Source: Vicinamibacteraceae bacterium (GTDB taxonomy: Bacteria > Acidobacteriota > Thermoanaerobaculia > Multivoradales > Multivoraceae). Taken from it: 54,122 nt of DNA. Positions 23,560-32,767 of this stretch are shown here, one piece after another. The first letter of the stretch is position 1; each line of letters starts with the position of its first letter. A program made the position numbers and the translations under genes. The notes under the pieces are model-generated. The model saw nothing but the letters and a program-made list of their open reading frames with translations, was not told the DNA's origin and did not search any database. The stretch lies in contig JAAXHG010000179.1 in NCBI GenBank assembly GCA_012270995.1, positions 1 to 54,122 of the forward strand. The letters run 5' to 3'.

Positions 23560-24905
23560 CGTGCCACCTCCATGACCTGCTCCAGGCTGCGGCGGACCCA
23601 TCCGAGTCCTTCCGGCCACATCGACCCGAAGCCCGCGCTCCGGAACAGCTCCTCGTCGCCCGGGTAGGTCGGTACGACGTAGAGCGGGAAACGCTCGAGA
23701 ATCTCCCCGTCCGGCCGCCGGCGTTTGGCCTGGATGACACGCCGGCTTTCCGCCGCGGCGTCCAGACCGCGGACGATCGACGAGAGCGCACGCACCTGCG
23801 CCAGGGTCTGCTCGTCGACGATCGCAGGCACGCCGGCGGGAACTCCGTCGTGCGGTCGCAGGAAGCGTCTGAGCCTGGTGCGCAGCGCGACCACCTCCCG
23901 TAGCTGCTCCCAGGCGTGACGCGTCCGGGAGCCGGCGACCGGGCGTCCCCCCGCACCGGCACCGGCGGTGCCGCCAACGACCCCGACCCTGCCTCCGTAC
24001 CCGTCCACCAAGTCGCCGTACGGGTCGACGGCCAACTCCCGACCGTGAGGATTCCGGTGGGCCAGCATGTGCTGGACCCGGGCGATCAGCGTCATCTGCA
24101 CGACCGGCATCAGTTGCGGCCACAGCTCCGTATCGTAGTTCTTGAACGCGGTCAGATAGGCGTTGCGCTCCAACAGCAGGCCACGGTTCGCGTTCCCCAG
24201 CAACTCGCTCGTGGCCATCGAGCGATGGTGGACGACTGCCCGCGGCGCCGACGCGACCCGTTCTCCGGCGGACCAGAACCGCCAGCCGAGATCGACGTCT
24301 TCAAGGTACGCAAAGTACGTCTCGTCGAAACCCCCCGCCGAGAGAAAGGCGTCGCGACGAACGATCATGTTGCCGCCGCAGGGGAACAGCAACTCGGCGC
24401 CTTCTTCCGGCAGCTCGATGTCTGTCATCGGTCGGTGATAGTCGAGCTGAAACGCGTGACCGTCGAAGGTCATCACGCCTCGGCCGAAGTCCAGTCGGCG
24501 ACCATCCCAGTCGACGATGCAGCCGGAAAGCGCGGCCACGTCGGGCGGCGCCTGCCGCAAGGCCGCGACCAGTTCGGCGAGCCAGTCCGCCCGCGGTCGG
24601 GTGTCGTTGTTGACCAGCACCAGCGCGCTCGCGCTGCTCCTCGCCGCCAGCCGGTTGTTCGCGGCACTGAAGCCGATGTTGCCCGGATGCGCCACCACGT
24701 CCACCCCCGGGTGCGCGGATCGCACCCAGGCGACCGTGTCGTCGCTGGATCCGTTGTCGAACAGTCTGACCTTCACGGTGGCGCCAGGTACCTGCTGGGT
24801 CTCGAGGACCGGCAGCAGGGTCTCCAGATGGCGACGGCCATTCCAGCTCACAACCAGCACGTCGACGCTGTCGATGGCCGTCCGACGACCCGCAGACACA
24901 CTCAT
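23556..24905 (-). CDS. Family 2 glycosyltransferase (rhamnosyltransferase-like)
   Basis: 449 residues from ATG 24905; codons further upstream are shadows. The GT-A domain has DVLVVSWNGRRHLETLLPVL, LFDNGSSDDTVAWV, VLVNNDTRPRADWL (metal-binding DxD type) and GGFDETYFAYLEDVDLGWRF, typical of WbbL-like transferases. The C-terminal ~130 residues (from about GGRVGVVGGTAG) are helical and unassigned. The gene is coupled to the next transferase (TTGA overlap) and follows a GT4 gene after 13 nt. It is part of an envelope glycan assembly line. Confidence 0.87.
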   Translation of the reverse strand: MSVSAGRRTAIDSVDVLVVSWNGRRHLETLLPVLETQQVPGATVKVRLFDNGSSDDTVAWVRSAHPGVDVVAHPGNIGFSAANNRLAARSSASALVLVNNDTRPRADWLAELVAALRQAPPDVAALSGCIVDWDGRRLDFGRGVMTFDGHAFQLDYHRPMTDIELPEEGAELLFPCGGNMIVRRDAFLSAGGFDETYFAYLEDVDLGWRFWSAGERVASAPRAVVHHRSMATSELLGNANRGLLLERNAYLTAFKNYDTELWPQLMPVVQMTLIARVQHMLAHRNPHGRELAVDPYGDLVDGYGGRVGVVGGTAGAGAGGRPVAGSRTRHAWEQLREVVALRTRLRRFLRPHDGVPAGVPAIVDEQTLAQVRALSSIVRGLDAAAESRRVIQAKRRRPDGEILERFPLYVVPTYPGDEELFRSAGFGSMWPEGLGWVRRSLEQVMEVAR

Positions 24906-24918
24906 CACTTCCCGCCTT

Positions 24919-26178
24919 CTACGCGCCCGCAAATTGTCTTCGAAACCAGCGCCGCAACCGGAAGCCCAGTTCGTCCGGGGGGGCCGCCGTTTCCGGCCTG
25001 AACGCGAACTCTTCCTTCGTGGGATCAACACGAGGAGACTCCAGGAAAGTCACCAGGGGCGCCAGACTTCGCTCCCAGGAGAAGGTCGCAAGAGCCTGTT
25101 CCCGACCACGTCGAGCTCGCGCCTCGACCTCCGCACCACCTGCAACGAGCTCCGCCAGACCGGCTCTCAGCCCCGCCACGTCACCGCAGGGGACGACCAA
25201 GCCGGCGTCCCACTCCCTCAGCAGGCGCGGCACCGTGCCGCCCTCCGTGGTCAGCACCGGACAGCCGACCGCAAGTGCGTCCACAAACCGGGTGCGCAGC
25301 GACAGGTCCGTTTCCAGTCCGGGTCGATGGCAGGCCGCGAGTGCGTCCACGTCCCGCAGGAGATCGTAGCGCCGTTCGAACGGCACCCACTCGAGGAAGC
25401 CGATCCGGTCGGACCCCTGGCGTCGACTCCGCGCCTCTATCTCCGCCAGCAGCCGCTGCGGCGCTTCCGCTCCAGGGGGCTGCCGAACGAACAGCAGGCG
25501 CGCGGCCGGCTGGGACAACGAGGCGAGCGCCTCGAGCAGAGGCTCGGGGTCATACCAGTCGTACAAGCCGCCGAACAACAGGCGCCGCTCGCCCGGTGCG
25601 CGGGACGGCAGCAACGGCCGGTAGTCGGGCAACGGCTCCGGCACGCCGAAAGGCGCTTCGACGATGAGACCGGAGTACTCCGGATCATCGCGGTAACGGC
25701 GCGGATTCACTCTGCCCAGGGCGGTCAGGAAGCCCAGGTAGTAGGCCCGCTGCTCGGGTGACGAGCAGAGGAAGAAGTCGCCGCGAGACAGTTGATGAAC
25801 CCACGTGCGGTGGTCGTTCCGGTAGGGGTCGAGACCCAGGGTGTCGAAGTGGGTCAGGTTCTCGATCAGGAACGGATCGTAGAGATCAACCGCCGTAGGC
25901 AGATCGGGTAGCTCATGAAGGACGTTGTTCGCCAACTGTCCTTGGGCAACGGCTGCATCGCAGTCCCCCAGCAGGACCGACAGCGGCGCGGAATCGAACC
26001 GACGCACTTCCGCCGAACCGCTCTCGACATCGGGCGCCTCCCCGGAACGCCAGGGAGACACAAGGACGACGTCGAATCCGAATCCGGGAAGGCGGCGCGC
26101 CATCTCCAGGTAGCGGATCCCGATGCCGGCCGCTCGTTCGCCTAGAGCCTCGCTGCACACCAGGCCCACACGCGTCAA
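24919..26178 (-). CDS. GT4-like glycosyltransferase
   Basis: 419 residues from TTG 26178, with GGAGG 7 nt before the start. The GT-B fold is shown by the N-terminal RVGLVCSEALGERAAGIGIR and the C-terminal donor domain LLFGGLYDWYDPEPLLEAL ... LSLRTRFVDALAVGCPVLTT with EGGTVPRLL, which is the retaining GT4/GT1 signature region. The middle (LYDPFLIENLTHFDTLG, FFLCSSPEQRAYYLGFL) resembles transferases of polysaccharide clusters. No substrate can be named. It lies 45 bp downstream of the PIG-L/GT2 gene in the same operon. Confidence 0.83.
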   Translation of the reverse strand: MTRVGLVCSEALGERAAGIGIRYLEMARRLPGFGFDVVLVSPWRSGEAPDVESGSAEVRRFDSAPLSVLLGDCDAAVAQGQLANNVLHELPDLPTAVDLYDPFLIENLTHFDTLGLDPYRNDHRTWVHQLSRGDFFLCSSPEQRAYYLGFLTALGRVNPRRYRDDPEYSGLIVEAPFGVPEPLPDYRPLLPSRAPGERRLLFGGLYDWYDPEPLLEALASLSQPAARLLFVRQPPGAEAPQRLLAEIEARSRRQGSDRIGFLEWVPFERRYDLLRDVDALAACHRPGLETDLSLRTRFVDALAVGCPVLTTEGGTVPRLLREWDAGLVVPCGDVAGLRAGLAELVAGGAEVEARARRGREQALATFSWERSLAPLVTFLESPRVDPTKEEFAFRPETAAPPDELGFRLRRWFRRQFAGA

Positions 26179-26223
26179 CGGCTGCCTCCTCGCGCCCTCA
26201 TTCCTACCCGAACGGACCGGTCG

Positions 26224-28083
26224 TCAACCATCGGAGCCGCGCAGCGATTGCAGGCGTTCGTGCAATCGCCATGCTCTCGTCGCTTTCATCGCGTCAACCT
26301 CGGCCTGCAAGTCCCGCTCGCGAATCTGCAGACGCTCGATCTCGGCGCCGCGTCGCGAATGCGACGATTCCAACTCCCGCTCGCGAGCCCGCAAACGCTC
26401 GATCTCGGCACCGCGTTCCGCCAGGTCGCGCTGGCGCTCCCGAATCTGGGCGCGAGCAGCCTCGCCGGCCAGGACCGCCTGACGGCGCATTCGAGTTACC
26501 GCGCGCGCCAGCGCATCCGGGCCGAGAGCGGCCGCGTGCTTGCTCAGGACCTTCGCCTTGAGCGTCTCGAAGTCGGGGCGCTCGGAGGCCGCTCCACCGA
26601 GTGCATGACCTCCGGAGGGGCCGTCCGCCGCACCGTCCAGGAAGTGGCGGTACTCGCACGTCGTCCGCGGCAGGTGGACGAAGCTCGATGAGCGGGACAG
26701 GCGAATCAGCAGGTCCCAGTCCTCGAAGATCGGCAACTGAGGATCGAACGGGCCGGCTCGCTCCAGTGCCTCCCTGGTCATCAGCACCGTGTGGAATGGA
26801 ATGTAGTTGTCGAGGAGAAGGATCGCCCGATCGAAGTCCCGGCTGTACGGGAGGCGCCGGCTGCTCTCCCTCCAACCGTTCGTACTCGGTACGTAGCGAA
26901 CGACCGCCGCATCGCTGTAGGCGACATCGACACCATCGCAGAGCATCGCGGTCAAGCTCTCCAGGTGTTCCGGCGCCAACAGGTCATCGTCATCCAGGAA
27001 TCCGACGCAGTCGCCGGTGGCAGCCTCCACACCGGCTTGCGCCGCGGCCGACCGACCCCGGTTGTCCTCGAAGTCGACGCGACGCACGTCGAACGGAAAG
27101 TCCTCCGCCACCTCCGGGGGCCGGCCGCCGTCGTTCACCAGGACCAGTTCGACGTTGCGATAGGTGCTTCTGGCCAGGCTGTCCAGCGCCTCCGCCAGCC
27201 GCCGCGGCCGGTTGTAGGTCCTGACCACAATCGACACGCGACGGGGCGACGTGACCTCGACCAGCGACGGCGCCCCGCCCAGGTATGCGATGAGCTGCGC
27301 CGGACTCCGGGTCGTGAAGTCGCTGGCCTTCAACTGGCAGTAGCCCTCGGCATAGCGGCAGGAATCCGGCAGGCTGAGCGACCGGTAACGGCGCAGGCCC
27401 CGGCAGGCCGCGATGTAGTCGTGCCGTTCCAACTGGCTGGCGTAACGGGACATGGCGTCCGCGATCGTCTCCATCTCGGCGGTCACGTCCACGAGCAGGT
27501 CGGGATAGAACGGGTGGTTCACCTCGTAGCAGACAACCCGCAGCGTCAGGTCGCCGGACGCCGAGTCGTCGTCCTGGCTGGCCAGCTCCTCGCCCCCTTC
27601 GGTTCGTTGCCGCCGGCGACTGATCAGCGCCTCGTGCAGCGCCCGAAACGTCGCCTGGTGATCGGACGTCGCTTCGAGCGGCGAGGGAACCAGCAACAGG
27701 TCCGGCTTGTGCTGCTCGAGCAACTCCTCGATGCTCCCCGTCAAACGGTCAAGGGACGAAACCAGGGCGCCGTCTCGCAGACCAAGAAACGAGCCCGGAT
27801 GCTCTACGCTGCCGATGCCGAGCACCCTCGCGGCCGCATCCGCTTCGGCCCTCCGCCGTTCGGCGTACTCGTCTTCCGTGGACCCCTCCGGTGGTCCCTC
27901 GACGCCGCCCGAACCGTCACTCATGAACGCACACACGACCTGGGCGCCGCCCGCCGCTAACTGCAGGATCAGGCCGCCGCAGCCCAGAACCTCGTCGTCG
28001 TAGTGAGGCGCCAGCACCAGCACGCGGCGAGCCGTCAGCGACGCCGGCGCGGTCGGCGGCAGCGGCCGCTTGGGACTCGTCAT
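26224..28083 (-). CDS. PIG-L deacetylase / GT2 glycosyltransferase fusion with coiled-coil tail
   Basis: 619 residues. Residues ~20-250 form a PIG-L/LmbE deacetylase, with the zinc motif PHYDDEVLGCGG and the second site SDHQATF. Residues ~285-500 form a GT2 domain (VSIVVRTYNRPRRLAEALDS, LVNDGGRPPEV, FLDDDDLLAPEHLE, FEDWDLLIRLSR). The last ~80 residues are a coiled coil with repeated RGAEIERL(R/Q)-RERxL blocks ending ATRAWRLHERL, a tail common in polysaccharide transferases. One polypeptide could N-deacetylate a sugar and add another. First gene of the operon. Confidence 0.88.
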   Translation of the reverse strand: MTSPKRPLPPTAPASLTARRVLVLAPHYDDEVLGCGGLILQLAAGGAQVVCAFMSDGSGGVEGPPEGSTEDEYAERRRAEADAAARVLGIGSVEHPGSFLGLRDGALVSSLDRLTGSIEELLEQHKPDLLLVPSPLEATSDHQATFRALHEALISRRRQRTEGGEELASQDDDSASGDLTLRVVCYEVNHPFYPDLLVDVTAEMETIADAMSRYASQLERHDYIAACRGLRRYRSLSLPDSCRYAEGYCQLKASDFTTRSPAQLIAYLGGAPSLVEVTSPRRVSIVVRTYNRPRRLAEALDSLARSTYRNVELVLVNDGGRPPEVAEDFPFDVRRVDFEDNRGRSAAAQAGVEAATGDCVGFLDDDDLLAPEHLESLTAMLCDGVDVAYSDAAVVRYVPSTNGWRESSRRLPYSRDFDRAILLLDNYIPFHTVLMTREALERAGPFDPQLPIFEDWDLLIRLSRSSSFVHLPRTTCEYRHFLDGAADGPSGGHALGGAASERPDFETLKAKVLSKHAAALGPDALARAVTRMRRQAVLAGEAARAQIRERQRDLAERGAEIERLRARERELESSHSRRGAEIERLQIRERDLQAEVDAMKATRAWRLHERLQSLRGSDG

Positions 28084-28089
28084 GGCGCC

Positions 28090-28105
28090 AACCCGCTAGC
28101 GAGTT
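28090..28105. promoter_or_regulatory. Operator-like palindrome before the glycan operon
   Basis: AACCCGCTAGCGAGTT is a 16-bp near-palindrome (seven of eight base pairs; core CGCTAGCG perfect) lying 6 bp upstream of the PIG-L/GT2 start codon. It could be a repressor site or an RNA hairpin at the ribosome site. No -10/-35 pair is clear in 28084-28237. Confidence 0.35.
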
Positions 28106-28212
28106 CCGGCGGGAGTCGGACCGAACGGACGGGACGATGGCGGTTCTCGTTCACGGCGCTCCTGGATTGCCGAGCATGCTACCGGAGGCCGTTCTGTTCC
28201 GTTGCGTTCCAT

Positions 28213-28230
28213 AGCCTAAGCCCCTAGGCT
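28213..28230 (+). promoter_or_regulatory. Hairpin immediately upstream of argS
   Basis: AGCCTA-AGCCCC-TAGGCT, a perfect 6-6-6 hairpin ending 7 nt before the argS ATG, exactly where a Shine-Dalgarno would be expected; no SD is visible. It may control initiation, or its right arm TAGGCT could be a weak -10 of a leaderless message. Confidence 0.35.
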
Positions 28231-28237
28231 CACGCCG

Positions 28238-30184
28238 ATGCTGCAGCGCGCAAAGTCCCTGGTCGCCGGCGTGCTGCGGCGCGCCCTTTCCGACGTCTTC
28301 GAACTCGATCATGATCCGACGATCGAAGTGCCGCCCCAGCGGCGGCTGGGCGACCTCGCGAGTCCCTGTGCCCTGCACCTCGCACGCGAACTCCGGCAGG
28401 CGCCGCGCGCGACCGCGGAGCGCCTGGTCGAGGCCATCGATCCGCCGTCCGGCTTTGACCGCGTCACGGTCGAAGGCCCGGGCTACGTCAACTTCCACCT
28501 CGACCGGACCAGATTCGCCGCCGCCATGCTCGACGCGGCTCCCGTGGCGCCTTCGTCCAGCGTCGACCCCCTCGCCAAGGTCATCGTCGAACACACGAAC
28601 ATCAATCCGAACAAGGCGGCGCACATCGGCCACCTGCGCAATGCGGTCCTCGGAGACGTGCTGGCGCGCGCGCTCCGCAGCCTCGGCCACACGACCGAGG
28701 TCCAGAACTACATCGACGACACCGGGGTCCAGGTCGCCGACGTGGTCGTCGGCTTCCTCGATCTCCGCGACTGCTCCGTAGCCGACCTCGACGCTCTTCC
28801 CGAGCCGTTCGACTACACCTGCTGGGACGTCTACAGCGAGGTGGGCCACTGGTACGAGGCGGATCCCGAACGGCTCGAACTCCGCCGGCGTACCCTGCAC
28901 GCCCTGGAAACGGGCCGCGGCCGAAGGGCGGAAGCCGGCCGTCTGGTCGCCCGGCGAATCGTCGGCCGGCACCTGGCCACGATGCACCGGATCGACGTCG
29001 ACTACGACCTCCTCACCCGCGAGAGCGAGATCCTGCGCCTGGACTTCTTCGTCGCCGCCTTCGAGCAGCTCAAGGAGAGCGGCGCGGTGACGTTCGAGGA
29101 GACCGGAAAGAACGCCGGCTGCTGGGTCATGCCGCTTCGAGGCAGCGAGGAGTTCCAGGGTCTGGAAGATCCGGACAAGGTGATCGTGCGGTCCGACGGC
29201 ACCGTGACATACGTCGGCAAGGACATCGCGTACCAGCTCTGGAAGTTCGGTCTGCTCGGCCGCGACTTCGAGTACGCCCGCCGCGGCAACGGGCCGTTGT
29301 GGGAAACCGCGCCGCCCGGCGCGGGAGACGGCCCAGACCGCGAACAGGCACCGGCGTTCGGCGCCGGCGCGCGGGTGATCAACGTGATCGACGCCCGTCA
29401 GGCCTACCTGCAGCGGATCGTGCGCGCCGGCGTGGCGGCGCTCGGCCACACGCGCCAGGCCGACGCGAGCGTCCACTTCGCCTACGAGATGGTCGCCCTG
29501 TCCGCCCGGACCGCGGAGCAACTCGGCTTTCGCGGCGACGCCAGGCTGGAGATGTCGGGGCGCAAGGGCATCGGCGTCAAGGCGGACGACCTGCTCGACC
29601 AGCTCGAAGCGAAGAGCCGTGCCGAGATCGCGGTTCGCCGCGGCGACTCCGACCCCGCCGGCGCGGACGACCCGGACGCCGAGCTTCTGGCGCGTCAGAT
29701 CGCGACCGCGGCGCTGCGGTTCTTCATGGCGCGGGCCACCACGACGCGGGTGATCGCCTTCGACATCGATGAGGCGACTTCGTTCGAAGGCGAGTCAGGC
29801 CCCTATCTCCAGTACTCCATCGTGCGCGCGCGCAACATCCGCCGTCGACTGATGGAGGAGGGATTGCCGCGCGAAGTCGGCCCCAGCCGAGCCACCGAAC
29901 TCCCGGCCGAGGCCTGGCCCGACGACCTCTGGGACCTGGTGCTCGTCGCCTCGCAGTGTCAGGACACGGTCGAGCGCGCCGCGGCCACGCTGGAACTCTC
30001 CCTGATCGCCCGCCACGCGGTGGACCTTGCGCAGAAGTTCCACGCCATCTACCACCGTCATCCCATCCTGCACGAGCAAGACACCGACCTCCGCGACGCG
30101 CGTCTCGCCGCGACGCAGATCTTCGTGCGTTCCCTCGAAGCGCTCGCCGCGATTCTCGGCGTGCCCCTGCCCGAGCGGATGTAA
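28238..30184 (+). CDS. argS: Arginyl-tRNA synthetase
   Basis: 648 residues, class Ia synthetase charging tRNA-Arg. The N-terminal Add-1 domain occupies ~1-110. The HIGH signature is exact in NKAAHIGHLRN (129-132), preceded by VIVEHTNINPN. The KMSKS loop is replaced by MSGRKGIGVKADDL, the usual ArgRS variation. YVGKDIAYQLWKFGLLG and SGPYLQYSIVRARNIRR mark the catalytic and anticodon-binding parts. It is slightly longer than the bacterial norm (~560-590), with an insert around the charged segment at ~355-385. It is monocistronic and ends only 7 bp from the convergent ftsZ stop. Confidence 0.96.
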   Translation: MLQRAKSLVAGVLRRALSDVFELDHDPTIEVPPQRRLGDLASPCALHLARELRQAPRATAERLVEAIDPPSGFDRVTVEGPGYVNFHLDRTRFAAAMLDAAPVAPSSSVDPLAKVIVEHTNINPNKAAHIGHLRNAVLGDVLARALRSLGHTTEVQNYIDDTGVQVADVVVGFLDLRDCSVADLDALPEPFDYTCWDVYSEVGHWYEADPERLELRRRTLHALETGRGRRAEAGRLVARRIVGRHLATMHRIDVDYDLLTRESEILRLDFFVAAFEQLKESGAVTFEETGKNAGCWVMPLRGSEEFQGLEDPDKVIVRSDGTVTYVGKDIAYQLWKFGLLGRDFEYARRGNGPLWETAPPGAGDGPDREQAPAFGAGARVINVIDARQAYLQRIVRAGVAALGHTRQADASVHFAYEMVALSARTAEQLGFRGDARLEMSGRKGIGVKADDLLDQLEAKSRAEIAVRRGDSDPAGADDPDAELLARQIATAALRFFMARATTTRVIAFDIDEATSFEGESGPYLQYSIVRARNIRRRLMEEGLPREVGPSRATELPAEAWPDDLWDLVLVASQCQDTVERAAATLELSLIARHAVDLAQKFHAIYHRHPILHEQDTDLRDARLAATQIFVRSLEALAAILGVPLPERM

Positions 30185-30191
30185 ACGGCGC

Positions 30192-31460
30192 TCAGTCCAT
30201 CTGCTTGCGCAGAACGGTCGGGATGTCGTAGTCGTCGACGTTTCTCCAATTCGGTCCGTAGCCGCCCGGATCGATCTCGTGGCGCTCGGCGAGCAAGCGG
30301 TCCCGGAAGCCGGAATCGTCGGAGTCGGCGTCCCCGGCCGCGCTGCGCTCCGAAGCCGCCTCCGCCGTCTCGGCGGCGGCCAGGCCTTCGGCCGGTTCCG
30401 CGGCCTGATCCGCCTCGGGCATCGCTTCCGAATTCACCGGCCGCGGCTGGCGACTCTCGGCGAAGCCGGTCGCGATCACGGTGACCTTCATCTCCTCGTC
30501 CATCGTCTCGTCGACCACCAGGCCGGAGATGATGTTCGCGTTCGGATCCACCGCCTCGGTAACCATGCGGGCCGCCTCGGCCACCTCGTGCAGGGTCAGC
30601 GACTTGCCGCCCGTGATGTTGATCAGGCAGCCTCCGGCGCCCTCGATGGACGCGTCCTCGAGCAGGGGCGACGACACGGCTCGTTGGGCCGCCTCGAGCG
30701 CCCGGTTCTCTCCCGACGCCTGACCCGTGCCCATCACGGCGATCCCCTGGCCGCACATGATGGCCCGCACGTCCGCGAAGTCCGCGTTCACCTCGCCGGG
30801 CATCGTGATGAGGTCGCTGATGCCCTGAACCGACTGGCGCAGGACGTCGTCGGCCGTGAGGAACGCCTCGGAAAGCGTCGTACCGCGATCGACGAAGCTG
30901 AGGAGCCGCTCGTTCGGGATCGCGATGACCGTGTCGACGGCCTTGTGCAGCTCTTCGAGACCACGCTCCGCGATCAGCATCCGCCGCCGACCCTCGAACG
31001 CGAAGGGCTTGGTGACCACGGCCACGGTCAGGGCTCCGACCTCGGCCGACAACGAACCGATGATGGGCACCGCGCCCGTACCGGTTCCGCCGCCGAGCCC
31101 GGCCGCCAGGAAGACCATGTCGGCGCCGTTCAGCACGTCCAGAATCTTGTCCGTGTCCTCCAGCGCGGAGTTGCGACCAATGTCCGGATCGGCGCCCGCA
31201 CCCAGGCCGCGCGTGATCTTCTGGCCAAACTGCAGCTTCGTCTCCGCCTCGCATCGGCGCAGCGCCTGCAGGTCGGTGTTGGCGGCGATGAACTCGATGC
31301 CGCTCAGCTTGCTGGCGACCATCCGGTTGACGGCGTTGCCGCCGCCGCCGCCGATACCGACGACCTTGATCTTGGCCGGACCGAAGTTCTGCTCGGAGAC
31401 AGCCGCCTCGTCGAGGGGCGGCTCCATCGCGTCAGGCTGCTGCTCTTCCATCAGAATCAT
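30192..31460 (-). CDS. ftsZ: Cell division protein FtsZ
   Basis: 422 residues, tubulin-like GTPase forming the Z-ring. The GTP-binding signature GGGTGTG is at 123-129, with [13 protein letters not shown] near the N-terminus and the T7 loop [11 protein letters not shown]. An acidic Ala/Glu-rich linker (~335-405) leads to the conserved C-terminal peptide [14 protein letters not shown], which in other bacteria binds FtsA. ATG 31460 has AAAGGAGAGAG upstream. It is the last gene of the dcw cluster, 39 nt after ftsA. Confidence 0.97.
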   Translation of the reverse strand: MILMEEQQPDAMEPPLDEAAVSEQNFGPAKIKVVGIGGGGGNAVNRMVASKLSGIEFIAANTDLQALRRCEAETKLQFGQKITRGLGAGADPDIGRNSALEDTDKILDVLNGADMVFLAAGLGGGTGTGAVPIIGSLSAEVGALTVAVVTKPFAFEGRRRMLIAERGLEELHKAVDTVIAIPNERLLSFVDRGTTLSEAFLTADDVLRQSVQGISDLITMPGEVNADFADVRAIMCGQGIAVMGTGQASGENRALEAAQRAVSSPLLEDASIEGAGGCLINITGGKSLTLHEVAEAARMVTEAVDPNANIISGLVVDETMDEEMKVTVIATGFAESRQPRPVNSEAMPEADQAAEPAEGLAAAETAEAASERSAAGDADSDDSGFRDRLLAERHEIDPGGYGPNWRNVDDYDIPTVLRKQMD

Positions 31461-31499
31461 GGCTCTCTCCTTTGAACCCTCCGGTTCGGTAACTCAAGA

Positions 31500-32750
31500 T
31501 CACAGAAGATCGTTGAACATCTGGCGCAGGCTGCCCATCACGCCGCGCACTCCGCGAACGGAGCCCTGGCGTACGAGCGGCAAACGGGCCTGCTCCGCGG
31601 CAATCGCGTAACGCACCAGACCGGCGGCCGTGGCCCATGTCGGATCGGTAAGGCCCTCGATCTCGCTGGTGAGACCGAGCGGTACGCCGTAGCGGGCGTC
31701 GCTCGAGAAGAACTGCTGCGCCAGTTCCGGCAGACCGGCCAGCTTCGAACCGCCGCCGGTGAGAACGACCCCACCCCGGAGCTGCTCGGCGCAGCCCGCT
31801 TTCTCCATCTCGACCTGAACGAGATGGAGCATCTCCTCGGCACGCGCCTGCAGAATCTCGGCGAGCTTGGCCCGCGCGATCGTCCGGCTGGCGCCTCCGC
31901 CCACCGTCGGCACGTTCACTCCCTCGCCGCCGTCGACCAAGCCGGGGAGGCAGCAGCCGTGGCGGAGCTTCAGCGTCTCGGCGCCCGCGAACGACGTGCG
32001 CAGAACGGAAGCCAGGTCGGCCGTGAAGTGGCTGGCGCCGAACGGAAGGACTCCGCTGTGCTGGACCTCCGACTGATGGTAGAAGGCGAATCCGCAGGTG
32101 CCGGAACCGATCTCCAGCATCAGAACGCCGAGTTCGCGTTCGTCGGGAAGCAGGACGGCCTCCGCCGTGGCCAGCGGCTCGAACACGACCTCCGCCGCCT
32201 CCACGCCCGCTTGGTTCAGGCAACGGACCAGCGTCCTGGTCCTGGGTGCGTGACCCATGACCAGGTGAACCTTGGCCTCGAGCCGGCTTCCCAGCATGCC
32301 CTGGGGATCCGCGATGCCGCCGTGATCGTCGACCGCGAACTCCTGCGGGATCGCGTGCAGGATCTCGCGGTCGGGAGGAAGCGGAACGTCCCGGGCGGCG
32401 TTCAGAACCAGGTCGATGTCCGCGCGCGAGATCCCCCGGTCGCCGTTGTCGACGTAGGCGGTGCCGTGGCTGTTCGCCGAACGGAGGTCGCTGCCGCCGA
32501 CACCGACGAAGGCACGGGAGATTTCGGTCCCGGCCATGGTCTCGGCCTCCTCGGTAGCCCGGCGAAGCGACTTGACCGTCGCGTCGATGTTCACGATGTG
32601 CCCCTTGAGCGTGCCGCGGTTGGGCGCCTTGCCGACGCCCACGACCTTGAGGCCCTGCTCTCCTTCGATCTCGGCGCGCTCTACGATCAGCACACCGACC
32701 TTCGCCGAGCCGACATCGATGGCTACCAGGCGCGTGTCCGTTTTCGGCAT
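31500..32750 (-). CDS. ftsA: Cell division protein FtsA
   Basis: 416 residues, actin-like membrane tether of FtsZ. The phosphate-1 motif VAIDVGSAKVGVL, the FtsA-specific 1C domain (SRAFVGVGGSDLRSANSHG) and the adenosine motif VVLTGGGSKLAGLPELA are all present. The C-terminal amphipathic helix MGSLRQMFNDLL provides the membrane anchor. GGGGAGG lies about 8 nt before the ATG. The phosphate-2 region LMLEIGSGTCGFAFY is intact. It lies 17 nt after ftsQ. Confidence 0.95.
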   Translation of the reverse strand: MPKTDTRLVAIDVGSAKVGVLIVERAEIEGEQGLKVVGVGKAPNRGTLKGHIVNIDATVKSLRRATEEAETMAGTEISRAFVGVGGSDLRSANSHGTAYVDNGDRGISRADIDLVLNAARDVPLPPDREILHAIPQEFAVDDHGGIADPQGMLGSRLEAKVHLVMGHAPRTRTLVRCLNQAGVEAAEVVFEPLATAEAVLLPDERELGVLMLEIGSGTCGFAFYHQSEVQHSGVLPFGASHFTADLASVLRTSFAGAETLKLRHGCCLPGLVDGGEGVNVPTVGGGASRTIARAKLAEILQARAEEMLHLVQVEMEKAGCAEQLRGGVVLTGGGSKLAGLPELAQQFFSSDARYGVPLGLTSEIEGLTDPTWATAAGLVRYAIAAEQARLPLVRQGSVRGVRGVMGSLRQMFNDLL

Positions 32751-32767
32751 CGTCTAGTCCTCCCCTG

